Below, in pieces: positions 48,742 to 57,350 of a DNA stretch of 64,000 nucleotides. This DNA comes from Rubellimicrobium arenae (GTDB taxonomy: Bacteria > Pseudomonadota > Alphaproteobacteria > Rhodobacterales > Rhodobacteraceae). The notes below the pieces were generated by a model. That model saw only the letters and a program-made list of their open reading frames with translations. It searched no databases and was not told the DNA's origin. The translations under genes were made by a program, and so were the position numbers. The DNA is taken from assembly GCF_017916295.1 (NCBI RefSeq), contig NZ_JAFMSS010000006.1, positions 1-64,000 of the forward strand, written 5' to 3'. Each line of letters opens with the position of its first letter. Position 1 is the first letter of the stretch.

Positions 48742-50123
48742 GCCGCGGCCCCGCGCCGGGCGGCCAGCGCCGCCAGATCCGACCGCACCCGGGCGAAGAC
48801 GCCGGACCAGTCGCGCGGCGAGGTCTGGCGGATCAGCCGCATCGAGGGATACCAGGGCGTCGTGTCCCGCCCGTGGCCCCAGAGCCAGAACGCGTCCCAG
48901 TGCAGGAGCGTCCAGACAGGACGGCCCAGGCTTCCCGCGAGGTGGGCAGTCACGGTGTCCGAGGTGACGATCAGGTCCATTTCCTCCATCATCGCGGCGC
49001 AGTCGGCGAAGTCGCGGTCCGAGCCGCCCGCGTCCACGATGAAGGCGCTGGTGCCGTCGGCCTGGAAGGCGGCCAGCTCGGGCCCCTTGTAGAGCGAGAA
49101 CATCTGGACGCCCGGGATGTCGAGCAGCGCGTGCAGCCGCTCGTGGGGGAAGCTGCGGAAGGCATTGGCGCGGTAGGTGACGGAGCCGCACCAGACCACG
49201 CCGACCTTGAAGCGGTCGCGGAACGGCGCGGTGATCGCACGCGCGCGGGCGCGGGCGTCGTCGGGGATGGCGAGGGAGGCCGGGGCGGGAATGCCGTCCC
49301 CGGCCCCGAAGTGCAGCGTCGGCAGGTCCATCATGTCCACCCACAGGTCGAAGCCGCCGGGCGGGGCTCCGGGCCCGATCCAGTCGGCGCCATCCGTCCC
49401 GGCCATGAGGCGCAGGAGGGGCCGTTCGGCCAGGAGCGCCACGCGGGCGGGGTTGAAGCGGCGCAGCACGGGCAGGAACCGGGCGAAGCAGAGGGTGTCC
49501 CCGAAGCCCTGCTCGGGCAGGACGACGATCGTCTTGCCGTCCAGCGGACCGCCGTCCCATTTCGGCGCGCTCACCTTGCGGGGGCTCAGCTCCCCCGTGA
49601 GCCAGCGGGCGGCGTAGTGCCGGAAGCCCTGCGCATAGCGCCCCGCCGCCAGCTCGGTGAGCGCGAGCTGGATCTGCATCTCGGCGTCCCGAGGAAAGCG
49701 GCGCAGGCCGTCCTCGAGGAGCGCGATCCCCTCCTCGTGGCGGCCCAGCGACCGGAGCGCCTTGCCCGCCATGGCGACCTGGTTGGGGTCCTGGGGCGCG
49801 TCGCGCATCAGCTCGCGCCGGAGGACGAGGCTGCGCTCGTGCTCTCCGACGTCGTTGAGGATGTTGGCCAGATTGTTCCGGATGCCGGAATTCGCCGGAT
49901 CGAGGGCATGGGCCCGCTCCTGCGCGCGCAGCGCCTGGTCGTGACGCCCTTCGGACCGGAACAGGGCGCCCAGGTTCGTCCAGATCCCGGCGGCGCGCGG
50001 CTCGCGGGCCAGGAACGCGGCATAAAGCGGCTGGGCCTCGGCCAGCCGCCCGGCCTGGTGGGCCGCGGTGGCCCGGTCCCGGAGCGCGGCGAGGCTGCCC
50101 TCGGCCAGGATCGGCCCGTCCAT
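48738..50123 (-). CDS. TPR protein with GT9-like glycosyltransferase domain
   Basis: A 461-residue cytoplasmic protein. Residues about 10-165 are tetratricopeptide repeats (AGIWTNLGALFRSEGRHDQA, then NLANILNDVGEHERSLVLRR). Residues about 195-450 resemble heptosyltransferase-type GT-B enzymes: VVLPEQGFGDTLCFARFLP, GVVWCGSVTYRANAFRSF, then VTSDTVTAHLAGSLGRPVW, the GT9 donor-site region. This architecture is frequent in surface-glycan and flagellin-glycosylation islands. The start overlaps the preceding stop by one base (TGATG). Confidence 0.82.
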   Translation of the reverse strand: MDGPILAEGSLAALRDRATAAHQAGRLAEAQPLYAAFLAREPRAAGIWTNLGALFRSEGRHDQALRAQERAHALDPANSGIRNNLANILNDVGEHERSLVLRRELMRDAPQDPNQVAMAGKALRSLGRHEEGIALLEDGLRRFPRDAEMQIQLALTELAAGRYAQGFRHYAARWLTGELSPRKVSAPKWDGGPLDGKTIVVLPEQGFGDTLCFARFLPVLRRFNPARVALLAERPLLRLMAGTDGADWIGPGAPPGGFDLWVDMMDLPTLHFGAGDGIPAPASLAIPDDARARARAITAPFRDRFKVGVVWCGSVTYRANAFRSFPHERLHALLDIPGVQMFSLYKGPELAAFQADGTSAFIVDAGGSDRDFADCAAMMEEMDLIVTSDTVTAHLAGSLGRPVWTLLHWDAFWLWGHGRDTTPWYPSMRLIRQTSPRDWSGVFARVRSDLAALAARRGAAA

Positions 50124-50926
50124 CACTCGGCCGCCCTTTCCCGACGCTTGACGGGCTGCACCAGCCGCGGGGGCCGGCGCGCCTCGGCGGCCTCGAAGAG
50201 CGAGAAGGTCTGGCTCACGTAGTTCACCGCGCCCGAGATCAGCTCCATGTAGTCCTCGAGGTCCTGGGTCATCTCGGTCTCGACCACGGCCACGCTGCGG
50301 TCGGGCGACGTCGTCTCGAACATGGCGTAGAACAGCGGATCGCCGCGCTGGATGCGGATGGGCTTTTCGGGCTCGTGCCATTCGAAGGCCCACATCAGCG
50401 GGCGTGGCCAGACGTCGATGGGGAAGCGGCCCCCGAAGATCGTGCCGGGCAGCGGGTCCGGCGCGTAATGCATGAAGGGGGCGACCTGGCTCATGTAGAC
50501 GGGTTCGTCCGACACGAAGAGGTAGGGCAGCGCGAGCTGGATCGTGGGGACGCCCGGATGGCGCCACTCGGGCTCGGAGGTCAGGTGGAGCTTCTCGCCG
50601 AGCTTGGAGGCGCGGATGGAGCTGGCCTCGCCCGCGAGGTTGCGCAGGAAGCCCTTGCCCTTGTCGTCGCGGCCGAAGCCGATGTGGATGTCGAACGGGC
50701 AGCGGATCAGGAAGTGCCGCGATTCCAGGTTGATCACGGCAGGGCAGCGGGACGCGCTCTTGGCGTGGCGGCGGTTGAGGTCGGCGCTGCGGACGCGCTC
50801 GGGGGGGGCGTAGATGATGCCGCCCTTCTTCTCGGTCAGGCACCAGCCGACGGTCACCGGGCCGCGCCCGGATTCGTGCATGGCATGAGGCTCCTCGCCC
50901 CGCTCGAAGGTCACCGAGAGCTTCAT
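50123..50926 (-). CDS. Conserved protein of glycan cluster, function unknown (DUF6065-like)
   Basis: A 267-residue soluble protein without signal or membrane segments. Distinctive parts are GWCLTEKKGGIIYAPPERV, NLESRHFLIRCPFDIHIGFG, ALPYLFVSDEPVYMSQVAPF, GRFPIDVWPRPLMWAFEWHE and FYAMFETTSPDRSV. I believe it belongs to the DUF6065 family but am not certain. The beta-rich pattern would suit a 2-oxoglutarate-oxygenase-like or cupin-like fold; no metal motif is obvious. The ATG at 50926 has AGGAGA upstream. It is coupled to the TPR/GT9-like gene. Confidence 0.65.
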   Translation of the reverse strand: MKLSVTFERGEEPHAMHESGRGPVTVGWCLTEKKGGIIYAPPERVRSADLNRRHAKSASRCPAVINLESRHFLIRCPFDIHIGFGRDDKGKGFLRNLAGEASSIRASKLGEKLHLTSEPEWRHPGVPTIQLALPYLFVSDEPVYMSQVAPFMHYAPDPLPGTIFGGRFPIDVWPRPLMWAFEWHEPEKPIRIQRGDPLFYAMFETTSPDRSVAVVETEMTQDLEDYMELISGAVNYVSQTFSLFEAAEARRPPRLVQPVKRRERAAE

Positions 50927-51013
50927 GGCCCGTCTCCTCGCACCTGACGTCCCGAGAAAAGCCGAAACGGAGCGGAAAGGCAAAGCCCTGCCTTGGACCC
51001 GCGTGGGAGGAGG

Positions 51014-52705
51014 TCAGGGGCGGAGCGGCGGCTCGGGCAGGCGGAGCGCGTCGGCCTTGGCCAGCATCAGCACGGCGGAGGCCGTGCTGACGGGGTCGAG
51101 CGACAGGCGCCGGGCCAGGTCGAGGACGGTGATGCCGGGATGGGCCGCGACCTCGGCCAGGAGGCGCAGGGCGATCGCCGGGGTCGAGATCCGGCGGCGG
51201 TAGACGAGGCGCCCCGAGAGGCGGTCGTTGGTGTCCAGGAACTCCGCCCCGACGGGGGCGCCGGGATGGACCGGGGTGTCGGCGGCGATGACCGAGGAGG
51301 CATAGTCGGCGTACAGCTCGAAGGGGTCGATCTCGAGCGGGTTCGGCATGGCGGGGCGAAGGGCCGGGGTCGTGGGGCCGCCGGCCCGGCGACGCGCCGC
51401 CAGGTCCTGCGCGAGGTCGAGATACCAGGGGATGACGCGCGACCAGTCGAGATGGCGGGCGACGTGCTCCTGCCCGGCCGCCCCCATGCGGGCGCGCAGC
51501 CCCGGATCGCGCGCCAGCGTTGCCAGTGCGCGGGCGTAGGCGGGCACGTCGATCTGCACCTGCCCCTGCACCAGCGTCAGGTGGTGGAGGTAGGCGTCGG
51601 TGCCGTCGCCGAAGCGGCGCGCCAGGGTGGCCCCCATGCCCGGCGGCGCCATGCGCGTCGGCACGAGGAGCCCCGTCTCGCCGTGGCGGACGGTGTCGCG
51701 GAACCCGTCCCAGTCGGGCATGACGACGGGGAGCCCCGCGGCCATGGCCTCGACCGGGACGAGGCCGAAGGTTTCCTGGATCGAGTCCGACGGCAGGGTG
51801 AAGATGTCGGCGCCCGCCCAGACGTCGCGACGGATCCCGGGGTCGCGTCCGTCGAGGAGCCGCACGGCCACCGACGGGGCGAGCTGCGCCATGTCGCGGT
51901 GCAGGGCCTCCTCCTCGGGCCGGGACGCCCATCCGGTCAGCCAAAGGTGAAGGGGGTGGCCCAGCGTCCCCGCCACCTGCTCGAGAGCCAGCATCAGCGG
52001 GACGGGGTTGGCCTTTTCCACCACCGAAAGGCGGCCCATGGTCATCACCACCACCGCGTCATCGGGCGTTCCCTGGGCCGCGCGCATCGCGGCGCGGGCG
52101 CCGGCGCGCGGACGGAACGCGGCGGCCTCCACGCCCAGCGGGATCACCGGCAGCTGCGGCTGCGGCACCCGGGTCGCGCCGAATCGCTGGCGGAAGTACT
52201 GCGCCTCGGCCTCGAACTGGCGCGCCACGACCGATCGGACCGCGCGCGAGGTGCAGATGATGGCGTCCCACGGCTCGACCGGCTCGGACATCAGGGCGTG
52301 GAAGCCCTCGATGATGCGGCGCGTCGACACCGTATGGGTGAGCCCGACCAGCGACACCTTCTCGGGCCCGAGCCGCTGGCGCCGCCAGGTCGCCCCCTGG
52401 AAGCCGGGCGCGGGAAAGAACACGCAGCCCGCATCCGAGAAGTCGCCGCCGCCCTGCAGGGCGGTCGCGCGCAGCGGGCGCCCTTCCCCGCGGTCGAGCA
52501 GGAGCCGGGCCATCGCCTTGCCGTGCTCGGCGGTTTCGGTGACGGCCCGGATCTCCGGGCCGCCCGCATGGGCCAGCCAGCCGTTCAGGAACCCGGTTCC
52601 TGCCGAGCGACGGCCGACCAGGTCCTTGCCCGCCCCCTCGATCTGGTCGGGGTGGAAGAAGATGGCCGGCACGGACCCGGAGCTGGGGACGGGCGCCCGG
52701 CTCAT
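51014..52705 (-). CDS. GT4-family glycosyltransferase with C-terminal extension
   Basis: A 563-residue protein. Residues about 10-435 form a GT-B group 1 glycosyltransferase with VVVMTMGRLSVVEKANP (start of the donor domain) and the EX7E motif SDSIQETFGLVPVEAMAAGLPVV. A further 120 residues follow. This tail includes YADYASSVIAADTPVHPGAP and a helical segment resembling a winged helix (ALRLLAEVAAHPGITVLDLARRLSLDPVSTASAVLMLAKADALRL). DNA-binding-like tails are unusual for this family. It heads the glycan cluster 87 bp before the DUF6065-like gene and follows the oxidoreductase gene by 12 bp. Confidence 0.82.
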   Translation of the reverse strand: MSRAPVPSSGSVPAIFFHPDQIEGAGKDLVGRRSAGTGFLNGWLAHAGGPEIRAVTETAEHGKAMARLLLDRGEGRPLRATALQGGGDFSDAGCVFFPAPGFQGATWRRQRLGPEKVSLVGLTHTVSTRRIIEGFHALMSEPVEPWDAIICTSRAVRSVVARQFEAEAQYFRQRFGATRVPQPQLPVIPLGVEAAAFRPRAGARAAMRAAQGTPDDAVVVMTMGRLSVVEKANPVPLMLALEQVAGTLGHPLHLWLTGWASRPEEEALHRDMAQLAPSVAVRLLDGRDPGIRRDVWAGADIFTLPSDSIQETFGLVPVEAMAAGLPVVMPDWDGFRDTVRHGETGLLVPTRMAPPGMGATLARRFGDGTDAYLHHLTLVQGQVQIDVPAYARALATLARDPGLRARMGAAGQEHVARHLDWSRVIPWYLDLAQDLAARRRAGGPTTPALRPAMPNPLEIDPFELYADYASSVIAADTPVHPGAPVGAEFLDTNDRLSGRLVYRRRISTPAIALRLLAEVAAHPGITVLDLARRLSLDPVSTASAVLMLAKADALRLPEPPLRP

Positions 52706-52717
52706 CCCCCGGCCGCC

Positions 52718-53875
52718 TCAGACCGCCATGTCGAGCGAGCGCGCCTCGTCCGAGGCGAGCGCGAGGTCGAGCACCTTCTGGAGCGCCGCCCCCCGGGCGA
52801 AGTCGGGCAGGACGGGCGTGCCCGCGCGGATCGCGGCGATGAAGCGCTGGTAGTTGGTGGGCACGGGCGGCGCGGGCAGGTCGCGCCAGGTGCCAGTCAG
52901 CATGTCCTCGCCCAGCGAGCCGCGCAGGACGCTCTTCTCGTTGCTGCCCTGCACCTCGAGACCGCCCTTGGTCCCGAAGAGCTTGAGCGTCAGGTCGTTG
53001 AGGTGCCCCGATGCGAAGCGCGAGGCGTGGACGACGCCGGTCGCGCCGTTCGACAGCCGCAGGTGCATGACGGCGCTGTCGTTCGCGTCGAGGACGTATT
53101 CCCCGATCCGGTCGCCCGGCGCCTTGGGGAAGGTCGCGAGGCGGCAGGACACGTTGGTCGGGCTCGATCCCGCGGCATAGGTCGCGAAGTCGAGGATATG
53201 GACCCCCACGTCGCCCAGCACGCCGGTCGAGCCGTGGGATTTGGACAGGCGCCAGAGCCAGGTGGAGCTCGTGGACCACTCGCCCCAGGCGGGCTGGGTC
53301 AGCCAGGACTGGAGGTAGGAGGCCTCGAAGTGCCGCACCTCGCCGATCGCCCCCTCGGAGACGAGGCGCGCGGCCTCGTTGATGGCAGGGACGTTGCGGT
53401 AGGTGAGGTTCACCATGTTCACCACGCCCGCCAGCGAGGCGGCCTGCGCCATCTCGGCCGCGTGGGCGTAGTTGGCGGCCAGGGGCTTTTCGCACATCAC
53501 ATGCTTGCCGGCGGCCAGGAAGGGCAGCGTCGTCATGTAGTGGACGGCGTCGGGCGTCACGTTGGTGACGGCGTCGAACTCGCCCCAGTCCAGGGCCTCC
53601 TGCACGGATGCGAAGCCTTTGGCGATGCCATGGGTGTCCTGGAAGGACCGGAGGCGGTCGGGGTTGGTGTCGATCCCGGCGGTGAGCGTCACGCCGGGGA
53701 TGGCCCCGAACTTCTCGGCGTGCTGCCGGGCCATGCCGCCCGTTCCCACGATCAGGAGGCGGACGGGCCGTTCGTCCGGACGGGCGGACGGCTGGGCGGC
53801 CTCGGCCGGGGCCATGACGGAGCTGTCGGCGGGCTCCGTCGCGGCGGTGGTGGCGTTGGGCAATTCGTCGATCAC
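52718..53875 (-). CDS. Gfo/Idh/MocA family oxidoreductase
   Basis: A 385-residue NAD(P)-dependent sugar dehydrogenase-like enzyme. After a 35-residue leader, VRLLIVGTGGMARQHAEKF is the nucleotide-binding motif. FDAVTNVTPDAVHYMTTLPFLAAGKHVMCEKPLAANY carries the EKP lysine, and GDVGVHILDFATYAAG the His of the C-terminal domain. It starts at the GTG at 53875, overlapping the ThuA gene stop (GTGA). With ThuA it probably works in sugar or inositol-type oxidation. Confidence 0.88.
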   Translation of the reverse strand: MIDELPNATTAATEPADSSVMAPAEAAQPSARPDERPVRLLIVGTGGMARQHAEKFGAIPGVTLTAGIDTNPDRLRSFQDTHGIAKGFASVQEALDWGEFDAVTNVTPDAVHYMTTLPFLAAGKHVMCEKPLAANYAHAAEMAQAASLAGVVNMVNLTYRNVPAINEAARLVSEGAIGEVRHFEASYLQSWLTQPAWGEWSTSSTWLWRLSKSHGSTGVLGDVGVHILDFATYAAGSSPTNVSCRLATFPKAPGDRIGEYVLDANDSAVMHLRLSNGATGVVHASRFASGHLNDLTLKLFGTKGGLEVQGSNEKSVLRGSLGEDMLTGTWRDLPAPPVPTNYQRFIAAIRAGTPVLPDFARGAALQKVLDLALASDEARSLDMAV

Positions 53876-54657
53876 CGGTAGCCCTCCTCGCCGGCGTGGT
53901 GGAGCTTGGGGCCGCGTTCCTGGATCGGCTCCAGCGCCGCCTCCACGGGGACGTTGGGGGCCTTGGTGGGATCGGCCTGGCGGGGGGCCGGGTTGTAGGC
54001 CCACTTCACCGCGTTCCTGAGCACGAGCTGCACGTTGGCGTCGTGATAGGTCGGATAGGTTTCGTGCCCCGGACGGAAGTAGAAGACCGACCCCGCGCCG
54101 CGCTTGTAGGTCAGGCCCGAGCGGAAGACCTCGCCGCCCTGGAACCAGCTGACGAAGACGGTCTCGAGCGGCTCGGGGACGCCGAAGGGCTCGCCGTACA
54201 TCTCCTCCTGCTCGAGCTCGAAATGGTCGGGCAGGCCGGCCGCGATGGGGTGGTTGCGGGAGGTGACCCAGAGCCGCTCCTTCTCGCCGGCCTCGCGCCA
54301 GGTGAGGTTGCAGGGGGCGCCCATCAGCCGCTTGAAGATCTTGGAAAAGTGGCCGGAATGCAGGACGAGGAGGCCCATCCCGCCCCAGACCGCCTCGGCC
54401 ACCCGCTCCACCACCTCGTCCTGGACGTCGCCATGCGCGGCGTGGCCCCACCAGAGCAGGACGTCGGTCCGGGCGAGCCGCTCCTTGGGGAGGCCGTGCT
54501 CGGGCTCCTGAAGGGTGGCGGTGGTCGCCTCGATGGCGTCGTCCTGGTTGAGGGCGTCGGCGATCGTCTGGTGCATCCCCTGGGGATAGACCCCGGCGAC
54601 GATGCGGTTCTTGTGCTCGTGGACGTTCTCGCCCCAGACGACGGTGCGGATGGCCAT
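53872..54657 (-). CDS. ThuA domain protein
   Basis: A 261-residue protein of the ThuA family, a class I amidotransferase-like fold linked to trehalose utilisation in rhizobia. Landmarks are VVWGENVHEHKNRIVAGVYPQGMH, VLLWWGHAAHGDVQDEVVERV, GGMGLLVLHSGHFSKIFKRLMG, and SVFYFRPGHETYPTYHDANVQLVLRNAVKWA near the end. The ATG at 54657 has GGGAG upstream. It is translationally coupled to the Gfo/Idh/MocA gene. No ABC sugar transporter accompanies the pair here. Confidence 0.88.
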   Translation of the reverse strand: MAIRTVVWGENVHEHKNRIVAGVYPQGMHQTIADALNQDDAIEATTATLQEPEHGLPKERLARTDVLLWWGHAAHGDVQDEVVERVAEAVWGGMGLLVLHSGHFSKIFKRLMGAPCNLTWREAGEKERLWVTSRNHPIAAGLPDHFELEQEEMYGEPFGVPEPLETVFVSWFQGGEVFRSGLTYKRGAGSVFYFRPGHETYPTYHDANVQLVLRNAVKWAYNPAPRQADPTKAPNVPVEAALEPIQERGPKLHHAGEEGYR

Positions 54658-54719
54658 AAGTTCACTCCCGGGTGGGTTGGCGCGAAATTGCATCGGCGAC
54701 GACGATAGCGCAACTGCAC

Positions 54720-55487
54720 TCAGAGTCCCGAAAGACCGTCCCAGACCAGCTTGAGGCCGACCAGGGCGGTCAGGGCGTAGGTGACGGGGTAGAAGACCTC
54801 GGCCCGCATCCGGCGGATGATCCAGGCGCCCACGAAGGTGAAGGCCACGGCCACCGGCGCCAGGAGCGCGGAGGTGCCCAGGTTCTGCCCGTCGAACTCG
54901 CCCAGGGCGGCGTAGGGGATGAGCTTCACGTAGTTGACGATGGTGAAGAAGGCGACGCTGGTCCCGGTCAGCACCCGGGGATCGAGGCCCAGCGGCAGGG
55001 TGTAGACCTGGAACGGAGGACCCCCGGCATGGGCCACGAAGCTTGTGTAGCCGGCGAGGCTGCCCCAGACGGACGCGGGCGCCGCGGCCTCGGGGCTCGG
55101 GGCGCTGGGCCGCCGGTGCCAGAGCTGCCACAGCCAACGCGCCACGAAGGCCAGCGCGATCACCCCGACGATCAGGAGGACGGCCGCGTCGGGGACCAGC
55201 GCCGCCGTGAGCCAGCCGACCCCGACCCCGGCGATGGCGCCCGGCAGCATGTAGGCGAGCGTCCGGCGGCTCCAGGTCCCCCACCAGGTCCAGGTCGCGA
55301 CGAGGTCGGTCAGGCACAGGATGGGCAGCAGGATCGCGGCCGCCTGCACCGGCGGCAGCACCAGCACGAGGACCGGGACCGCCATGATCCCCACGCCCGA
55401 CAGGCCGCCCTTGGCCAGGCCCACGATGGCCGCGGCCAGTCCCATCACCGCGACCGCCCAGGGGTCGTGGAACGACGTCATGTCCAT
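54720..55487 (-). CDS. TauE/SafE family sulfite exporter-like permease
   Basis: A 255-residue membrane protein with seven to eight helices in two related halves. The repeated signature is AAIVGLAKGGLSGVG (about 19-33) and YTSFVAHAGGPPFQVYTLP (about 147-165). The family moves sulfite, sulfoacetate or other organic anions outward. GGAGGAG precedes the ATG at 55487. It is 62 bp before the ThuA gene in the same direction and divergent from transaldolase. Confidence 0.9.
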   Translation of the reverse strand: MDMTSFHDPWAVAVMGLAAAIVGLAKGGLSGVGIMAVPVLVLVLPPVQAAAILLPILCLTDLVATWTWWGTWSRRTLAYMLPGAIAGVGVGWLTAALVPDAAVLLIVGVIALAFVARWLWQLWHRRPSAPSPEAAAPASVWGSLAGYTSFVAHAGGPPFQVYTLPLGLDPRVLTGTSVAFFTIVNYVKLIPYAALGEFDGQNLGTSALLAPVAVAFTFVGAWIIRRMRAEVFYPVTYALTALVGLKLVWDGLSGL

Positions 55488-55555
55488 CTGGCCTGCTCCT
55501 CCTGCCCGGCGAAGGAGTTGCCGCTTTCGCAGGCCGGGTCAACCGCGACCGGGCT

Positions 55556-55584
55556 TTGCACCTGACGCCCCGATGGCCTAGATG
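55556..55584 (+). promoter_or_regulatory. Candidate promoter of tal
   Basis: TTGCAC (55556-55561), 17 bp, TAGATG (55579-55584), about 30 bp before the tal start. Matches are four and three of six positions. Confidence 0.35.
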
Positions 55585-55616
55585 GAAGCTGACCTATCCA
55601 AGGGAGGACAACGGCC

Positions 55617-56558
55617 ATGGCCAGCAAGCTCGAGCAACTCCGGTCCATGACGGTGGTGGTGGCCGACACTGGGGATCTCGAGGCGGTCCGGCGGCTCGAG
55701 CCGCAGGATTGCACGACGAACCCGTCCCTGGTGCTCAAGGCCATGCAGAACCCGGCCATGGACGAGCATATCGCCCGCGCCGTGGCGACGGGCCGCGGGT
55801 CGGACGACGCCGTCGCGGCGATCGCGCAGGAGCTGACCGTCGGCCTGGGCGTGGAGCTGGCCCGGATCGTGCCCGGCCGGGTCTCGACCGAAGTGGATGC
55901 CAAGCTGTCCTTCGACACCGAGGCCTCGATCGCCAAGGCCCGGTCGCTGATCGAGGCCTATGACAGGCTGGGCGTGGGCCGCGACCGCATCCTCATCAAG
56001 CTCGCCTCCACCTGGGAGGGCATCCGCGCCGCCGAGCGGCTGGAGCGCGAGGGGATCCAGTGCAACCTCACGCTCCTCTTCTCCATGGCCCAGGCCAAGG
56101 CCTGCGCGGACGCGGGCGTGTTCCTGATCTCGCCCTTCGTGGGCCGGATCACGGACTGGTACGCCAAGAAGGAGAACCGGACCTTCGAACCCGAGGAGGA
56201 TCCGGGCGTGCTGTCGGTCCGCCGCATCTACGAGCATTACAAGGCGCACGGCATCCAGACGATCGTGATGGGGGCCTCGTTCCGCAACCCCGGGCAGATC
56301 GAGGCGCTGGCGGGCTGCGACCGGCTGACGATCTCGCCGGAGCTGCTGACCAAGCTGTCCGAGGATCAGGGGGAGCTTCCGCGCAAGCTGTCGGCCGGAG
56401 CGGCCGAGGGAACGGCCGAGCCCATCGGCGAGGCGCAGTTCCGCTGGGAGATGAACGAGGACGCCATGGCCACCGAGAAGCTGGCCGAAGGCATCCGCAA
56501 CTTCCACGCCGACGCCGGCAAGCTCGAGAAGATCATCGGCGAGCGTCTGGCCGTCTGA
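55617..56558 (+). CDS. tal: Transaldolase
   Basis: A 313-residue TalB-type transaldolase of the non-oxidative pentose phosphate pathway. MASKLEQLRSMTVVVADTGD and LEPQDCTTNPSLVLKAMQ begin the barrel. VSTEVDAKLSFDTEASI follows. The Schiff-base lysine is in ILIKLASTWEGIRAAERLE, and NLTLLFSMAQAKACADAGVFLISPFVGRITDWY is diagnostic. Its strong ribosome-binding site is GGGAGGAC. It converges with phoB. Confidence 0.97.
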   Translation: MASKLEQLRSMTVVVADTGDLEAVRRLEPQDCTTNPSLVLKAMQNPAMDEHIARAVATGRGSDDAVAAIAQELTVGLGVELARIVPGRVSTEVDAKLSFDTEASIAKARSLIEAYDRLGVGRDRILIKLASTWEGIRAAERLEREGIQCNLTLLFSMAQAKACADAGVFLISPFVGRITDWYAKKENRTFEPEEDPGVLSVRRIYEHYKAHGIQTIVMGASFRNPGQIEALAGCDRLTISPELLTKLSEDQGELPRKLSAGAAEGTAEPIGEAQFRWEMNEDAMATEKLAEGIRNFHADAGKLEKIIGERLAV

Positions 56559-56566
56559 CGGTCCCG

Positions 56567-56596
56567 GGCCGGGGGTCGCCACGCGGCCCCCCGGCC
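56567..56596. terminator. GC-rich hairpin between convergent tal and phoB
   Basis: GGCCGGGGG (56567-56575) pairs with CCCCCGGCC (56588-56596), with an inner GCC/GGC extension. There is no T-tract, so it may block rather than classically terminate transcription from either side. Confidence 0.4.
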
Positions 56597-56651
56597 GTTC
56601 GGAACGCGGGGCGTCCGCGTCAGGGATGCGCCCGGAACGGCGCCCCGCCCC

Positions 56652-57350
56652 TTATCCCAGCGAGTAGCCGGCCCCGCGCACGGTGCGGAGGGGATCGTCC
56701 CCGCCCTCGGCCATCAGCGCCTTGCGGAGCCGCCCCACATGGACGTCCACCGTGCGGGTGTCCACGTAGATGTCACGTCCCCAGACCCGGTCCAGCAGCT
56801 GCTCGCGCGACCAGACGCGGCCGGGCTTTTCCATCAGCGCCGCCAGGAGCCGGAACTCGGTCGGGCCGAGCTTGAGGGATTGGCCGCCCCGGGTCACCCG
56901 GTGCGTTTCGGCGTCGAGCATGATGTCGCCGAACTCCAGCACCTGTCCCACGGTGGACGGGCGCACCCGGCGAAGCTGGGCCCGGACACGCGCGAGGAGC
57001 TCGGCGATGGCATAGGGCTTGGTCACGTAGTCGTCGGCGCCGATCTCGAGGCCGCGGACGCGGTCCACCTCCTCGGAGCGGGCCGAGAGCATGATGACGG
57101 GCAGGTTGCGGGTTTCCGGCCGCGCCCGGATCCGGCGGCAGATCTCGATGCCCGAAACCCCGGGCAGCATCCAGTCCAGCACGAGGACGTCGGGCGGGTC
57201 GTCGCGCACCGAGGCCAGGCCCTCGTCGCCGTCGGCCGCCTGGGACACGCGGAATCCTTCGGCCTCCAGGTTGTAGGCCAGCATCTCGCGCTGGGCGGGT
57301 TCGTCCTCCACGACCAGCACATGCGGAGCGAGGGACGGGCGCTGGCTCAT
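56652..57350 (-). CDS. phoB: Phosphate regulon response regulator PhoB
   Basis: A 232-residue OmpR-family regulator. The receiver domain has HVLVVEDEPAQREML, the phospho-acceptor Asp in DVLVLDWMLPGVSG, and the switch lysine in ADDYVTKPYAIAEL. The winged-helix DNA-binding domain ends VDVHVGRLRKALMAEGGDDPLRTVRGAGYSL. It binds Pho boxes such as the one upstream of pstS. It is coupled to phoU by ATGA and is last in the operon; the sensor kinase gene phoR is not adjacent. Confidence 0.97.
   Translation of the reverse strand: MSQRPSLAPHVLVVEDEPAQREMLAYNLEAEGFRVSQAADGDEGLASVRDDPPDVLVLDWMLPGVSGIEICRRIRARPETRNLPVIMLSARSEEVDRVRGLEIGADDYVTKPYAIAELLARVRAQLRRVRPSTVGQVLEFGDIMLDAETHRVTRGGQSLKLGPTEFRLLAALMEKPGRVWSREQLLDRVWGRDIYVDTRTVDVHVGRLRKALMAEGGDDPLRTVRGAGYSLG

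Noticed and set aside
50993..53881. A 962-codon plus-strand frame opposite the GT4 and oxidoreductase genes
   Set aside because: It is antisense to two clear enzymes, is arginine- and glycine-rich throughout, and has no signal peptide or motif.
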